Below, piece after piece: positions 8,109 through 16,832 of a stretch of 39,479 bases of DNA (the first letter of the stretch is position 1; every line of letters starts with the position of its first letter). The translations under genes and the position numbers were made by a program. The notes beneath the pieces were generated by a model. It did no database searches. It was not told the DNA's origin and saw only the letters and a list, made by a program, of their open reading frames with translations. The stretch comes from Specibacter cremeus (GTDB lineage: Bacteria; Actinomycetota; Actinomycetes; Actinomycetales; Micrococcaceae), in NCBI RefSeq assembly GCF_003946885.1, contig NZ_RWKQ01000045.1:235-39713 (forward strand), given 5' to 3'.

Positions 8109-9530
8109 ATGGTGGAATCGGGCCAGGGGCGCGACCCTGGCGACTACGGCCTGCTGTCCCCGGTCTGGGCGGGGACCCGGGTTGCCGAGCTGACCTCGGA
8201 CGTGGCGTTCCTGCAGGCGATGCTCGATGTTGAGCTCGGGTGGGTGCGTGTGCAGGGCCATGCGGGTCTTCTGGAGGCCGCCCTGGTGGAGCCGATGGCC
8301 CACGCCTTCACGGCCGGTGCCTATGACGCCGCGTCCGTGGCGGCCCGTGCCCAGCACGGCGGAAACCCGCTGATTCCGCTGCTCGGGGACGTCCGCGCGG
8401 CCCTCGCCGGGTCGGCACCGGAGGGAGTCGCCGCGGTGCACCGGGGCGCCACCAGCCAGGACATCGTCGACAGCGCCCTGATGCTGATGTCGCGGCGGGC
8501 CGTGGCCGTGATCGGCGCCGACCTGCGCACGGCCGGGCAGGCGCTGGCGGCCCTGGCCGACGACCACCGTGGAACCCTCATGGCGGCGCGGACGCTGACA
8601 CAGCACTCCCTGCCGTCGACCTTTGGCCTCAAGGCGGCCCAGTGGCTTGCGGCGGTCGGTGAAGCTGGCGAAAGACTCGATGCCGCCGCCGCGGCGCTGC
8701 CGCTGCAATGGGGCGGGGCAGCCGGAACCATGGCCGCGCTCACCGGGCTGGCGCAACAGCAGGCAGCGGACGACGGCGGGCCGCTGGCGTGGGCGTCGCT
8801 GCTGGCGGAAACGCTGGGGTTGGCCGAGCCGGTGGCGCCGTGGCACACGAACCGCCTCCCGGTGACGGGCCTGGCCCACGCGCTGGCCGACGTCGTGGCC
8901 GCGGCGGGAAAGGTCGCCAACGACGTGCTGCTGCTCGGCCGCCCGGAGATTGCCGAAGTGTCCGAGCCGCCGGCGGCAGGGCGCGGTGTCTCCTCGGCCA
9001 TGCCGCAGAAGCGGAACCCGGTGCTCTCGGTGCTGATCCGCAGCGCCGCGCTGGCAGCCCCGGGCCACCTCGTCCAGCTGCAGGCGGCGGCCGGGGCCGC
9101 CGTGGACGAACGCCCCGACGGGTCCTGGCAGGCCGAATGGCAGGCGCTGCGGCAACTGCTGCGCCTGGCCGGGGGCGCCGCCGCGAAACTGGCCGAGCTC
9201 GTCTCCGGGCTGCAGGTGCACCCGGAAGCCCTCGCCGCCAATCTGCGCCTCAGCGGTGAACCGCTGCTCAGCGAACGCATCATGAACACGGTGGCCCCGC
9301 TGCTGGATGGCGGGAGCCCGGGCGCGGGACGCCAACGGGTCCAGGCCCTGGTCAGTGCGTCCCTGGCCGGCGGCCCGGATCTGGTCGCGGCCGTGCGCGA
9401 CGCGGTGCCTCAGGACCTGCTCAGTGACCAGGATCTTGCCATGTTGGTGGACCCGGCCGGCTACCTGGGCCAAAACGACGCCCTGATCGACCGGATCATC
9501 GACCGTTACGGCCAAGGAGAGCGGGCATGA
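8109..9530 (+). CDS. pcaB: 3-carboxy-cis,cis-muconate cycloisomerase
   Basis: 473 residues of the aspartase/fumarase superfamily. It lactonises 3-carboxymuconate to 4-carboxymuconolactone. The superfamily signature appears as SSAMPQKRNPVLS near residue 300, with the upstream catalytic segments GATSQDIVDSALML (about 115-128) and TLTQHSLPSTFGLKAAQW (about 163-180). The N-terminus LLSPVWAGTRVAELTSDVAF is typical of PcaB. It follows pcaG by 3 bases, and its stop overlaps the pcaD ATG as ATGA. Length is slightly above the Pseudomonas enzyme because of an acidic N-terminal extension and a few loop additions. Confidence 0.93.
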   Translation: MVESGQGRDPGDYGLLSPVWAGTRVAELTSDVAFLQAMLDVELGWVRVQGHAGLLEAALVEPMAHAFTAGAYDAASVAARAQHGGNPLIPLLGDVRAALAGSAPEGVAAVHRGATSQDIVDSALMLMSRRAVAVIGADLRTAGQALAALADDHRGTLMAARTLTQHSLPSTFGLKAAQWLAAVGEAGERLDAAAAALPLQWGGAAGTMAALTGLAQQQAADDGGPLAWASLLAETLGLAEPVAPWHTNRLPVTGLAHALADVVAAAGKVANDVLLLGRPEIAEVSEPPAAGRGVSSAMPQKRNPVLSVLIRSAALAAPGHLVQLQAAAGAAVDERPDGSWQAEWQALRQLLRLAGGAAAKLAELVSGLQVHPEALAANLRLSGEPLLSERIMNTVAPLLDGGSPGAGRQRVQALVSASLAGGPDLVAAVRDAVPQDLLSDQDLAMLVDPAGYLGQNDALIDRIIDRYGQGERA

Positions 9531-10321
9531 GCATTCCCGAACTGACCCCAACCCTGCTGTCCGCCGGTCATGGCAGGCCTGTGCTCGTCGCCGGGGCCGG
9601 GCTGGGCACGGGAGTCCGGGCCCTGTGGGACGATGCGGTGCCGTTCCTGCCGGACTTCCAGGTGGTTGGCATCGACCTGCCCGGGCACGGGGCCAGCCCC
9701 GCGGCCGAGGACCCGTTCTCTGTGGCCGAACTCGCCGCGGCGGTTGCCCGGGTCGTGTCCACGCTGCGGGCGGCCGGGGACATCCCGGCCGCCGGGAGCA
9801 TCTACTTCGCCGGCGTGTCCCTGGCCGGGGGCGTGGCATTGCAGCTCGGGCTGGACTACCCGGCCCTGTTCTCCGGCCTGGCCGCGATCTGCACGGGGGC
9901 ACGGATAGGCGAACCGCAGGCATGGCTGGATCGCGCCGACACCGTCCGGACCCAGGGCACACCGACCCAAATCACCGGCTCCGCCCAGCGCTGGTTCGCC
10001 GCCGGATTCATCGACGCCCACCCGGAGGCGTCGGCCCGGCTGCTGCATACGCTCCAGGATGCCGACCGCTTCAGCTACGCCCACGCCTGCGAGGCCCTGG
10101 CCGGCTTTGACGTCCGGGACAGCCTGGGACGCATCGAGCTCCCCTTGCTGGGCATCGCCGGTGGCCAGGACAGTGTCTGCCCGCCCGCCATGGCCGAGGC
10201 GATCGCCGTCGGGGTCCGCCACGGTCGGTGTGCGGTGGTTGAGTCCGCCGCCCACCAGGCGCCGCTCGAGGCGCCGGCGGAGACCGCCGGGCTGTTGACC
10301 GACTTCTTCACATCGCTGTGA
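9527..10321 (+). CDS. pcaD: 3-oxoadipate enol-lactonase (stand-alone)
   Basis: 264-residue alpha/beta hydrolase converting 3-oxoadipate enol-lactone to 3-oxoadipate. The nucleophile elbow is GVSLAGG near residue 105. The Asp of the triad lies in AGGQDSVCPP and the His in SAAHQAPLEAP near the C-terminus. The N-terminal LVAGAGLGTG and GIDLPGHGAS fit the family. It is translationally coupled to pcaB (ATGA). In many actinobacteria pcaD is fused to pcaC as pcaL; here the two are separate genes with 75 bases between them. Confidence 0.9.
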   Translation: MSIPELTPTLLSAGHGRPVLVAGAGLGTGVRALWDDAVPFLPDFQVVGIDLPGHGASPAAEDPFSVAELAAAVARVVSTLRAAGDIPAAGSIYFAGVSLAGGVALQLGLDYPALFSGLAAICTGARIGEPQAWLDRADTVRTQGTPTQITGSAQRWFAAGFIDAHPEASARLLHTLQDADRFSYAHACEALAGFDVRDSLGRIELPLLGIAGGQDSVCPPAMAEAIAVGVRHGRCAVVESAAHQAPLEAPAETAGLLTDFFTSL

Positions 10322-10396
10322 GGTCGCCGTGAGCCGGACCCAGCATCACACCGGATCCACCCGGAAATGTACGTTGTCAATCGCAAGGAGCCGTCA

Positions 10397-10870
10397 TTGA
10401 CTGAGGCAGCAAGCCCGGGGCCGGCGAGCATGGATCTCTCCCGGGCGCAGCAGGACGTGTTCGACGAGGGCATGGCCGTCCGCCGGGAGGTGCTCGGGGA
10501 CGCGCATGTGGACCGTGCCACCGCCGCGATGGACGACTTCACCGAGGACTTCCAGTCCCTGATCACCCGGTATGCCTGGGGCAGCATCTGGACCCGCCCC
10601 GGGCTGCCCCGCACCACCCGCAGCGCCATCACGCTCACGGCCATGATCGCCCACGGACACTGGGAGGAATTCGCGATGCATGTGCGCGCCGCCCTGACCA
10701 ACGGCATGACCGGCGACGAGATCAAGGAGGTCATCCTCCAATCCGCGATTTACTGCGGTGTCCCCTCGGCCAACACGGCCTTCAAGGTGGCACAGGGCGT
10801 GTTTTCCACCCTTGCCGCCGAACCCCGCAGCGATCCCCAGTCCGGCCCCCGAGGGCCCGAAGCCCCCTAG
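10397..10870 (+). CDS. pcaC: 4-carboxymuconolactone decarboxylase (TTG start)
   Basis: 157 residues of the CMD/AhpD-like family. It decarboxylates 4-carboxymuconolactone to the enol-lactone used by PcaD. Family features are AWGSIWTRPGLPRTTRS, then TLTAMIAHGHWEEFAMH and ILQSAIYCGVPSANTAFK, with the usual Cys. AAGGAG at 10385-10390 stands 6 bases before a TTG at 10397, so I choose that rare start; the upstream in-frame ATG at 10367 has no ribosome binding site. The C-terminus ends in a short proline-rich tail. In the reaction order it acts before PcaD, although it is encoded after it. Confidence 0.93.
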   Translation: MTEAASPGPASMDLSRAQQDVFDEGMAVRREVLGDAHVDRATAAMDDFTEDFQSLITRYAWGSIWTRPGLPRTTRSAITLTAMIAHGHWEEFAMHVRAALTNGMTGDEIKEVILQSAIYCGVPSANTAFKVAQGVFSTLAAEPRSDPQSGPRGPEAP

Positions 10871-10877
10871 GAGTACA

Positions 10878-12095
10878 GTGCAGCAGGCATTCATCTACGA
10901 CGCGATCCGCACCCCGTTCGGCAAGTTCGGCGGCGGGTTGGCGACCGTGCGACCCGACGACCTGGCCGCCACCATGGTGCGGGCCGCCGTCGAGCGGGCT
11001 CCGGGGCTCGATGCCGACCGGATCGACGAGGTCGTCTTCGGCAACGCCAACGGCGCCGGGGAGGAGAACCGCAACGTGGCCCGGATGGCCACCCTCCTGG
11101 CCGGACTTCCCACCACCATCCCCGGCACCACGGTGAACCGGTTGTGCGGTTCCAGCCTGGACGCGGCGATCATCGGCTCCCGCCAGGTCAACACCGGCGA
11201 GGCCGACCTGGTGCTGGTCGGCGGTGTGGAGTCGATGAGCAGGGCCCCGTGGGTGCTGCCGAAAACGGAGCGGCCCTACCCGGCGGGGGACCTGGCCCTG
11301 GCCTCGACCACCCTCGGGTGGCGGCTGGTGAACCCGCGGATGCCCGCCGCGTGGACGGTCAGCCTGGGGGAGGCCACCGAGCAGTTGCGGCATCGGCACG
11401 GCATCGGCCGGGACCGCCAGGACGCGTTCGCCGCGGCCTCGCACCGCCTGGCCGACGCGGCGTGGACGGCCGGGCACTACGACAACCTCGTGGTGCCGGT
11501 GCCGGGGACCACGCTCGCGCGGGATGAAAGCATCCGCCCCGGCAGCACGCCCGAGGTGCTGGCCGGGTTGACGACGGTCTTCCGGCCCGTCTCCGACGGC
11601 CCCGACGGCGGGACGGTGACGGCGGGGAACGCGTCCCCCTTGAGCGACGGGGCGTCCGCGGCGTGGATCGGCGGCGAGGCCGGCGGCGCGCTGCTGGGCC
11701 TGCCGCCGCTGGCACGCATCGCCGGCCGCGGCGCGGCCGCCCTGGACCCGCAGTTCTTCGGCTTCGCCCCCGTGGACGCGGCCAACCAGGCGCTGCGCCG
11801 GGCCGGGATCGTCTGGGAGGACGTGGCCGCCGTCGAACTCAACGAGGCGTTCGCGGCGCAGTCCCTGGCCTGCATCGACGCCTGGGGGATCGAGGAGGGC
11901 ATCGTGAACGCGTGGGGCGGGGCGTTGGCGATCGGACATCCACTGGGCGCCTCCGGCGTGCGGATCCTGGGCACGCTCGCCCGCCGGCTGCAGTCCACCG
12001 GCGAGAGGTGGGGGGTGGCCGCGATCTGCATCGGCGTCGGCCAGGGGCTGGCCGTCGTGCTCGAAAACGTCACGTCGCTTGATCAGGGGAAGTAG
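10878..12095 (+). CDS. pcaF: 3-oxoadipyl-CoA thiolase
   Basis: 405-residue thiolase II that splits 3-oxoadipyl-CoA with CoA into succinyl-CoA and acetyl-CoA. The nucleophilic Cys is in NRLCGSSLDA (near residue 90), the His in the C-terminal GGALAIGHPLGASG and the second Cys in ICIGVGQG. VELNEAFAAQ is the usual loop. The start is the GTG at 10878 with AGGAG close upstream; the frame is open earlier, but that part overlaps the end of pcaC. pcaF-like thiolases can also serve phenylacetate breakdown (paaJ), but the flanking pcaC and pcaIJ settle the assignment. Confidence 0.93.
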   Translation: MQQAFIYDAIRTPFGKFGGGLATVRPDDLAATMVRAAVERAPGLDADRIDEVVFGNANGAGEENRNVARMATLLAGLPTTIPGTTVNRLCGSSLDAAIIGSRQVNTGEADLVLVGGVESMSRAPWVLPKTERPYPAGDLALASTTLGWRLVNPRMPAAWTVSLGEATEQLRHRHGIGRDRQDAFAAASHRLADAAWTAGHYDNLVVPVPGTTLARDESIRPGSTPEVLAGLTTVFRPVSDGPDGGTVTAGNASPLSDGASAAWIGGEAGGALLGLPPLARIAGRGAAALDPQFFGFAPVDAANQALRRAGIVWEDVAAVELNEAFAAQSLACIDAWGIEEGIVNAWGGALAIGHPLGASGVRILGTLARRLQSTGERWGVAAICIGVGQGLAVVLENVTSLDQGK

Positions 12096-12098
12096 GGG

Positions 12099-12803
12099 AT
12101 GGGGATGCTGACCATCGCGGACACGGCGGAGCAGGCCGTTGCGGACATCACGGACGGGTCCACGGTCCTGATCGGCGGGTTCGGTCCGGCCGGGCAGCCG
12201 GTGGAGCTGATCGAGGCGTTGCTGGAGCAGGGGGCGCGGGAGTTGGTGGTGGTGAACAACAATGCCGGCAACGGCGAGACCGGGCTGGCGGCCCTGATCG
12301 GTGCCGGGCGGGTCCGGAAGATCATCTGTTCGTTCCCGCGCCAGTCCGACTCGCAGATCTTCGATGCCGCCTACCGGGCCGGGACGATCGAGCTCGAACT
12401 CGTGCCGCAGGGCAACCTGGCCGAACGCATCCGGGCCGCCGGGGCCGGAATCGGCGGCTTCTTCACCCCCACCGGGTACGGGACGATCCTGGCGGAAGGA
12501 AAGGAGACCCGGATCATCAACGGCCGCGGGCATGTCTTCGAGACGCCGATCGCCGGCGACGTCGCGTTGATCAAGGCGCTCACCGCGGATCGCGTGGGAA
12601 ACCTGGTGTACCGCAAGACGGCACGGAACTTCGGCCCGATCATGGCCGCCGCCGCCGGCAAGTCCATCGTCCAGGTATCCACCATCGTGGACACCGGCCG
12701 GCTGGACCCGGAGAACGTGGTCACCCCGGGCATCTACGTCAACACCATCGTGCAAATCAATACAGGACACCCGGAACCGGCGACCATGGAGGAAAACCAA
12801 TGA
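12099..12803 (+). CDS. pcaI: 3-oxoadipate:succinyl-CoA transferase, subunit A
   Basis: Up to 234 residues. It belongs to family I CoA transferases and with PcaJ activates 3-oxoadipate using succinyl-CoA. DGSTVLIGGFGPAGQP is the glycine-rich N-terminal CoA-binding motif, GAGRVRKIICSFPR and GGFFTPTGYGTIL are further family motifs. Two starts are possible, ATG at 12099 or ATG at 12105; purine-rich GGGGAAG and AGGGG upstream could serve either. The gene follows pcaF by 3 bases and overlaps pcaJ by 4. The family includes acetoacetate and adipate CoA transferases, but the operon fixes the role here. Confidence 0.9.
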   Translation: MGMLTIADTAEQAVADITDGSTVLIGGFGPAGQPVELIEALLEQGARELVVVNNNAGNGETGLAALIGAGRVRKIICSFPRQSDSQIFDAAYRAGTIELELVPQGNLAERIRAAGAGIGGFFTPTGYGTILAEGKETRIINGRGHVFETPIAGDVALIKALTADRVGNLVYRKTARNFGPIMAAAAGKSIVQVSTIVDTGRLDPENVVTPGIYVNTIVQINTGHPEPATMEENQ

Positions 12804-13441
12804 CCACCACTCTCAGCAGGGAGCAGCTCGCCCGGCTGGTGGCCGGCGACATCGCGCCCGGTTCGTTCGTGAACCTGGGCATCGGCCAGCCCACGATGGT
12901 GTCGAACTTCCTGACGCCCGCCCAGCACGTCACCCTGCACACCGAGAACGGCATGCTCGGCATGGGCCCCGAGGCCGTGGGGGACCAGATCGATCCGGAC
13001 CTGATCAACGCCGGCAAGATCCCGGTCACCGAACTGCCCGGAGCGTCATACTTCCATCACGCCGACTCGTTCGCCATCATGCGCGGCGGCCACCTGGACG
13101 TGTGCGTCCTGGGCGCGTTCCAGGTTTCCACCACGGGCGACCTGGCCAACTGGCACACCGGCGCCCCCGACGCGATACCCGCGGTCGGCGGGGCCATGGA
13201 CCTGGCGACCGGGGCCAAGGACGTGTACGTCATGATGTCCTTGTTCACCCGGGACGGGACGGCCAAGCTGGTTCCCGCGTGCACCTACCCGCTCACCGGC
13301 GTGGGCTGCGTGACCCGCGTCTACACCAATGAGGCGGTGTTCCTGATCGACGACGACGGCGTCCGCGTCCGCGAAACCTTTGGGCTCACCTTTGAGGAGC
13401 TTGCGGCACGGATGGAGATCCCGCTGCTGCGGGCAGGGTGA
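12800..13441 (+). CDS. pcaJ: 3-oxoadipate:succinyl-CoA transferase, subunit B
   Basis: 213 residues. It carries the catalytic Glu of the transferase in HTENGMLGMGP (near residue 50), preceded by FVNLGIGQP. The later ASYFHHADSFAIMRGGHLD and GAFQVSTTGDLANW are conserved in the subunit. Its start overlaps the pcaI stop (ATGA). It is the last gene of the pob/pca run. A 69-bp gap follows to the convergent ABC permease gene; I see only a weak partial palindrome there (about 13486-13500) and no good terminator. Confidence 0.92.
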   Translation: MTTTLSREQLARLVAGDIAPGSFVNLGIGQPTMVSNFLTPAQHVTLHTENGMLGMGPEAVGDQIDPDLINAGKIPVTELPGASYFHHADSFAIMRGGHLDVCVLGAFQVSTTGDLANWHTGAPDAIPAVGGAMDLATGAKDVYVMMSLFTRDGTAKLVPACTYPLTGVGCVTRVYTNEAVFLIDDDGVRVRETFGLTFEELAARMEIPLLRAG

Positions 13442-13510
13442 GCGCACCGCGACTCCGGGGCGGTCATGCGCCATTCCCTTGATCATGCCCGGACCGGCAG
13501 GTGCAGGCAT

Positions 13511-14347
13511 TCACTTCCCTACGCCGCCGGCCAGTCCGCGGACGAAGTAGCGTTGGCAGACGAAGAAGAGGATGACCATCGGCACGGCGGCCATCGTCAT
13601 GCCGGCGAACACGAGCGGGTACTGGGTCCCGTTTTTCGACATCAGGTCGGCCAGGCCCACGGGTAGCGTCTGGAGTCCGGTGCCGCTGGTGAAGACCATG
13701 GCGAAAAGGTATTCGTTCCAGTTGGTCAGCACGTTCAGGACGATGGTGGTGATGATGATGGGCTTGCTCATGGGCAGGGTGATTCGCCAGAAGGCGGCGG
13801 CCCTGGAGGCCCCATCGATGGCGGCCGCCTCGTCGACCTCCAGCGGCAGGTCCATCATGTAGGCGCGCATCAGGAACACGGTGAAGGGTACCCGGAACGC
13901 GGTGTACAGGATCAGCAGGCCAAGGAACGTGTTATACAGGCCCCAGCCCTGGAACATCTTGACGAGGGGAACCAGTGCCACGGTCGGCGCCAGCATGAGG
14001 CCGGCCAGGACGACGACGGTGAACGTGCGGTTGAGCGGGATCCGCACGCGGGTGAGTCCGTAGGCCGCCCACGCGCCGATGGCTTCCGTGAAGAATGTGG
14101 CAAGGACGGTGAGGCTGACGCTCGTGAGGACGAACTTGCCGACGCCTTGTTGCCAGGCGGCGACGAAATTCTCCCACCCGAACCGGGACGGCAACGCGAA
14201 CGGCTTGTCGAAAAGCTCGGTGTTGGTCTTGAATCCATTGAGGAACATCCAGATCAGCGGGTACAGCACGACGACGGCCAGCCCGACCAGGACAATCCAG
14301 ACGAGGGCAGAGCGCACCAGCCGGCCCGCCACTGACGCGCTCACCAT
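13511..14347 (-). CDS. Carbohydrate ABC transporter permease (MalG type)
   Basis: 278 residues with six hydrophobic segments. The inner-membrane EAA loop that contacts the ATPase reads EVDEAAAIDGASRAAAFWRI (about residues 180-200), the standard form for CUT1 sugar permeases. AGGAGG stands just ahead of ATG at 14347, which overlaps the end of the upstream permease gene (stop at 14343-14341); a GTG at 14344 is an equally possible start. It is the last gene of the putative fructosamine import unit. No ATPase gene follows, so the importer probably uses a shared MsmK/MsiK-type ATPase encoded elsewhere. Confidence 0.88.
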   Translation of the reverse strand: MVSASVAGRLVRSALVWIVLVGLAVVVLYPLIWMFLNGFKTNTELFDKPFALPSRFGWENFVAAWQQGVGKFVLTSVSLTVLATFFTEAIGAWAAYGLTRVRIPLNRTFTVVVLAGLMLAPTVALVPLVKMFQGWGLYNTFLGLLILYTAFRVPFTVFLMRAYMMDLPLEVDEAAAIDGASRAAAFWRITLPMSKPIIITTIVLNVLTNWNEYLFAMVFTSGTGLQTLPVGLADLMSKNGTQYPLVFAGMTMAAVPMVILFFVCQRYFVRGLAGGVGK

Positions 14348-15297
14348 TCCACCCTCCTGCTGCGGGACATCCACAATTGCAGGATGGCCAGGATGAGCGT
14401 GATCACGAAGATCGCCACCCCGATGGCTGCGGCGTATCCGAAGTCGTTATTGAGGAACCCGGCGTGGTAGAGCCACGTCCCCAAGACCTGTGATGAGTTG
14501 TTCGGGCCGCCGCTGGTCATGACCATGACCTCGTTGAACACCTGGAAGGCCCCGGAGATCGTCACGATCATCATCAGGCCGGTCATTTCCCGCACCAGCG
14601 GCATGGAGATGCTGAAGAACCGGCGGATCGGTCCGACCCCGTCGATCGCCGACGCCTCGTAGAGCTCGACGGGAATGCGCTGGAGGGCTACGGAGAACAG
14701 GAGAACGCTGTAGCCGAATCCCTGCCACTGGCTCATCGCGATGATCGCGAAGATGGCAGTGCTCTCATGACCCAGCCACGCCTGTGCGTACTGGCCCAGG
14801 CCCATGCTGGTGAGAAACGCGTCGAGCATGCCGGACTGGGGTTGGTAGATGAAGTAGAACAACAGTCCGGCGACGGTCAGGGAGATGGCCGACGGGATGA
14901 AGTAGATGGAACGGAACGCCTTGCGCATCCGCTCGCTCCTGACGCTCTCGACGATGGCGGCCAGGGCCAGGGCTCCGAACACCTGGACCACGATGGAAAT
15001 CAGGGCGTACCAGGCGTTGTTGAGCAGCGCCTTGCCGAAGATCGGGTCGGTCGCCAACTCGGCGTAATTGGCCCCTCCGACAAACGTTTGCTCACCGCTG
15101 TAGATGTTCCACTTCAGGAAGCTGAACACGATGTTCTGCAGCAGCGGCCAGTACACGAACACGGCCAGCACGGCCAGTGCGGGGATGAGCCACACGATGT
15201 TGCGCCACCGCTCCCTGGAATGCACCGGCTGGCGGTTTCGCACCGGCTTCACGTCGCGCGCGACGGCCGGCCGGATGGACGCTGGTGCGGTGGTCAC
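14341..15297 (-). CDS. Carbohydrate ABC transporter permease (MalF/UgpA type)
   Basis: 318 residues, six main membrane segments, with the EAA loop ELYEASAIDGVGPIRRFFSI in the C-terminal half. The frame is open upstream of the chosen start, but that part would overlap the binding-protein gene. GTG at 15297 forms GTGA with the stop of the binding protein gene. The N-terminal 35 residues are basic and cytosolic, then NIVWLIPALAVLAVFVYWPL begins the first segment. It pairs with the MalG-type protein as the heterodimeric channel of a CUT1 importer. Confidence 0.88.
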   Translation of the reverse strand: MTTAPASIRPAVARDVKPVRNRQPVHSRERWRNIVWLIPALAVLAVFVYWPLLQNIVFSFLKWNIYSGEQTFVGGANYAELATDPIFGKALLNNAWYALISIVVQVFGALALAAIVESVRSERMRKAFRSIYFIPSAISLTVAGLLFYFIYQPQSGMLDAFLTSMGLGQYAQAWLGHESTAIFAIIAMSQWQGFGYSVLLFSVALQRIPVELYEASAIDGVGPIRRFFSISMPLVREMTGLMMIVTISGAFQVFNEVMVMTSGGPNNSSQVLGTWLYHAGFLNNDFGYAAAIGVAIFVITLILAILQLWMSRSRRVEW

Positions 15298-16610
15298 TTG
15301 GCCTTCTCCGACGCGGCCCGCACGGCCTTCAACGCATCTGCGGGGCTGAGCCCGCCGGAGACGAGTCCTTCGCTGGCCGACACCCAGGCGTCCCCGACCG
15401 TGGGCACGGTGGCCATGTCGAGCCACACGACGGTCGACGGGGCCTTGTTGACGGCTGCACTGCCTTCGGCGACCGCTGCGCTGGATGTGGTCGCCGTCAC
15501 GGCGCCGATGACGGCACTCGGTTGCCCGTACGGCGGGGAGGAGAGGACGGCGGCATTCTTCTGGCCGGTGGCGAACTTCATGAAGTCGAGGGCCAGGGCG
15601 GCATTCTTGCTCTTGTTGTTGATCATGTACCCCTCGGGGGCGGCCTCCAGCGTCGTCGGGTCACCCTTGGCATCGGCCGGAGCCGGCAGCGGGAAGATTC
15701 CGAAGCCGTCCTTGTTCAATCGGCTGCCTCCGGTGTTGACGGAGTCGAACTCCACCAGCTCCTGGTAGTACATGGCCGCCTTGCCGCCTTGTTGTTGCTG
15801 CTGGGCGGTCGTGTAGGTGACGCCATTGGAATTGGTGCCGTCCCCGGTGCAGGAGGTGATGAGTTCGTTGAATTGCTTCATGGCGGTGACATAGCCGGGA
15901 TCGCTCCACGTGGCTGTCTTGGGCAGCAGGTCCTTGTCGAGTGTCGCCCGGGGGACGTTGTACGCGAAGAGCTGTTGGAGGTAGTGCAGGCCGGGCCAGC
16001 CGTCCTTGTTGCCGAAGGCGATCGGCGTGTAGCCGGCGGCCTTGATGGTCGTGCAATCACTGATCAACTCCTCGAAGCTGCTGGGGACGGTGAGTCCGAG
16101 CTTCGTGAAGATCGCCTTGTTGTACCCCATGAACTTCGCATCGTTGTACAGGGGTACGCCGTAGTACTTGCCGTTGTACTTGAACGCGTTGAGGGCCCCT
16201 GCGCCGAACGTCTTGCCCCAGGTCGTCGACGGTGCGATCTGGGCGCTCAGGTCGGCGGCGAGGCCGTTCTCGGCGAAGTTCTGGCCCCAGTTCCCCGCAT
16301 AGCTGAAGTAGATGTCGGGCAGGGATTGCGAGGCGATCAGGACCTTTTCCTTGTCCTTGACCGCGTTGTCGTCCGTCTCCTGGGACAGGGTGATCTGCAC
16401 CTTGGGGTGTTCGGCCTTGTATGCCTTGATGACGTTCTCGAAGTAGCTGCCCATGGGCTGCCCGGCGAAGGCCGTGAGGATGCTGATCGAGCCGGTGTAG
16501 TCAGGTGCGCTGCCCAGATCGGCTGATTGGGTGCCGCCCCCCGATGAGGAGCACCCTGCAAGCGCGAGCGCCAACGTTGCCGAGGCCGCTGCCAGTGTGA
16601 ATTTTCGCAC
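15294..16610 (-). CDS. Extracellular sugar-type solute-binding lipoprotein of the fructosamine-linked importer
   Basis: 438 residues. A lipoprotein signal peptide ends at the lipobox LALAGC, with the Cys at about residue 20. The rest is a cluster-1 sugar-binding protein (SISILTAFAG, PDIYFSYAGNWG, NGKYYGVPLYNDAKFMGYNK, EGYMINNKSKNAALALDFMK). The start is GTG at 16610, with GGGAG upstream at good spacing. A promoter with an overlapping operator lies 113-141 bp upstream, leaving a leader of about 100 bases. Context with a FrlB-like deglycase and FrlD-like kinase suggests that it binds fructosamines such as fructoselysine; the fold alone would suggest a sugar or oligosaccharide. Confidence 0.88.
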   Translation of the reverse strand: MRKFTLAAASATLALALAGCSSSGGGTQSADLGSAPDYTGSISILTAFAGQPMGSYFENVIKAYKAEHPKVQITLSQETDDNAVKDKEKVLIASQSLPDIYFSYAGNWGQNFAENGLAADLSAQIAPSTTWGKTFGAGALNAFKYNGKYYGVPLYNDAKFMGYNKAIFTKLGLTVPSSFEELISDCTTIKAAGYTPIAFGNKDGWPGLHYLQQLFAYNVPRATLDKDLLPKTATWSDPGYVTAMKQFNELITSCTGDGTNSNGVTYTTAQQQQQGGKAAMYYQELVEFDSVNTGGSRLNKDGFGIFPLPAPADAKGDPTTLEAAPEGYMINNKSKNAALALDFMKFATGQKNAAVLSSPPYGQPSAVIGAVTATTSSAAVAEGSAAVNKAPSTVVWLDMATVPTVGDAWVSASEGLVSGGLSPADALKAVRAASEKAK

Positions 16611-16722
16611 GTTAATCTCCCGTCATGATCGTCGGGCGCGGAGTTCCATGTCCGCCGGAACCAGGGTTCCTGACCCGCCGTTGGATCGTTTGAGCCGGTA
16701 GTCGCGCCGGCAAGTTGTAACG

Positions 16723-16751
16723 ACTATAGCGATATGTGGTACCGGTATCAA
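16723..16751 (-). promoter_or_regulatory. Promoter with overlapping LacI-type operator for the sugar-type ABC importer
   Basis: On the minus strand, TTGATA (16751-16746) and TATAGT (16728-16723) are separated by exactly 17 bases, a good sigma-70-type promoter. The operator TGGTACCGGTATCA (plus strand 16737-16750) overlaps the -35. It differs at one base from the perfect 14-bp palindrome in front of the frlB-like gene (19928-19941). Binding of the LacI protein encoded at 16833-17924 would block RNA polymerase here. The remaining gap 16611-16832 shows nothing else I can name. Confidence 0.75.
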
Positions 16752-16832
16752 TAGTTTCAGAAGGAGTTTCCACTGCGAATGTGAATTGACCGGTTGAAGC
16801 GATTTCGGTTCCGGGTTGACCGTCCGTCCGGA

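Noticed and set aside
7473-9962. 829-codon open frame on the minus strand
   Set aside because: Antisense to pcaG, pcaB and pcaD, which are complete and motif-bearing. The frame has low-complexity Arg/Gly/Pro-rich translation typical of GC-rich shadows.
10782-12800. 672-codon open frame on the minus strand
   Set aside because: Lies antisense to pcaF and pcaI and shows no family motif.
13442-13510. Possible bidirectional terminator between pcaJ and the permease gene
   Set aside because: The partial palindrome around 13486-13500 has only a four-base outer stem with mismatches and no U-tract.
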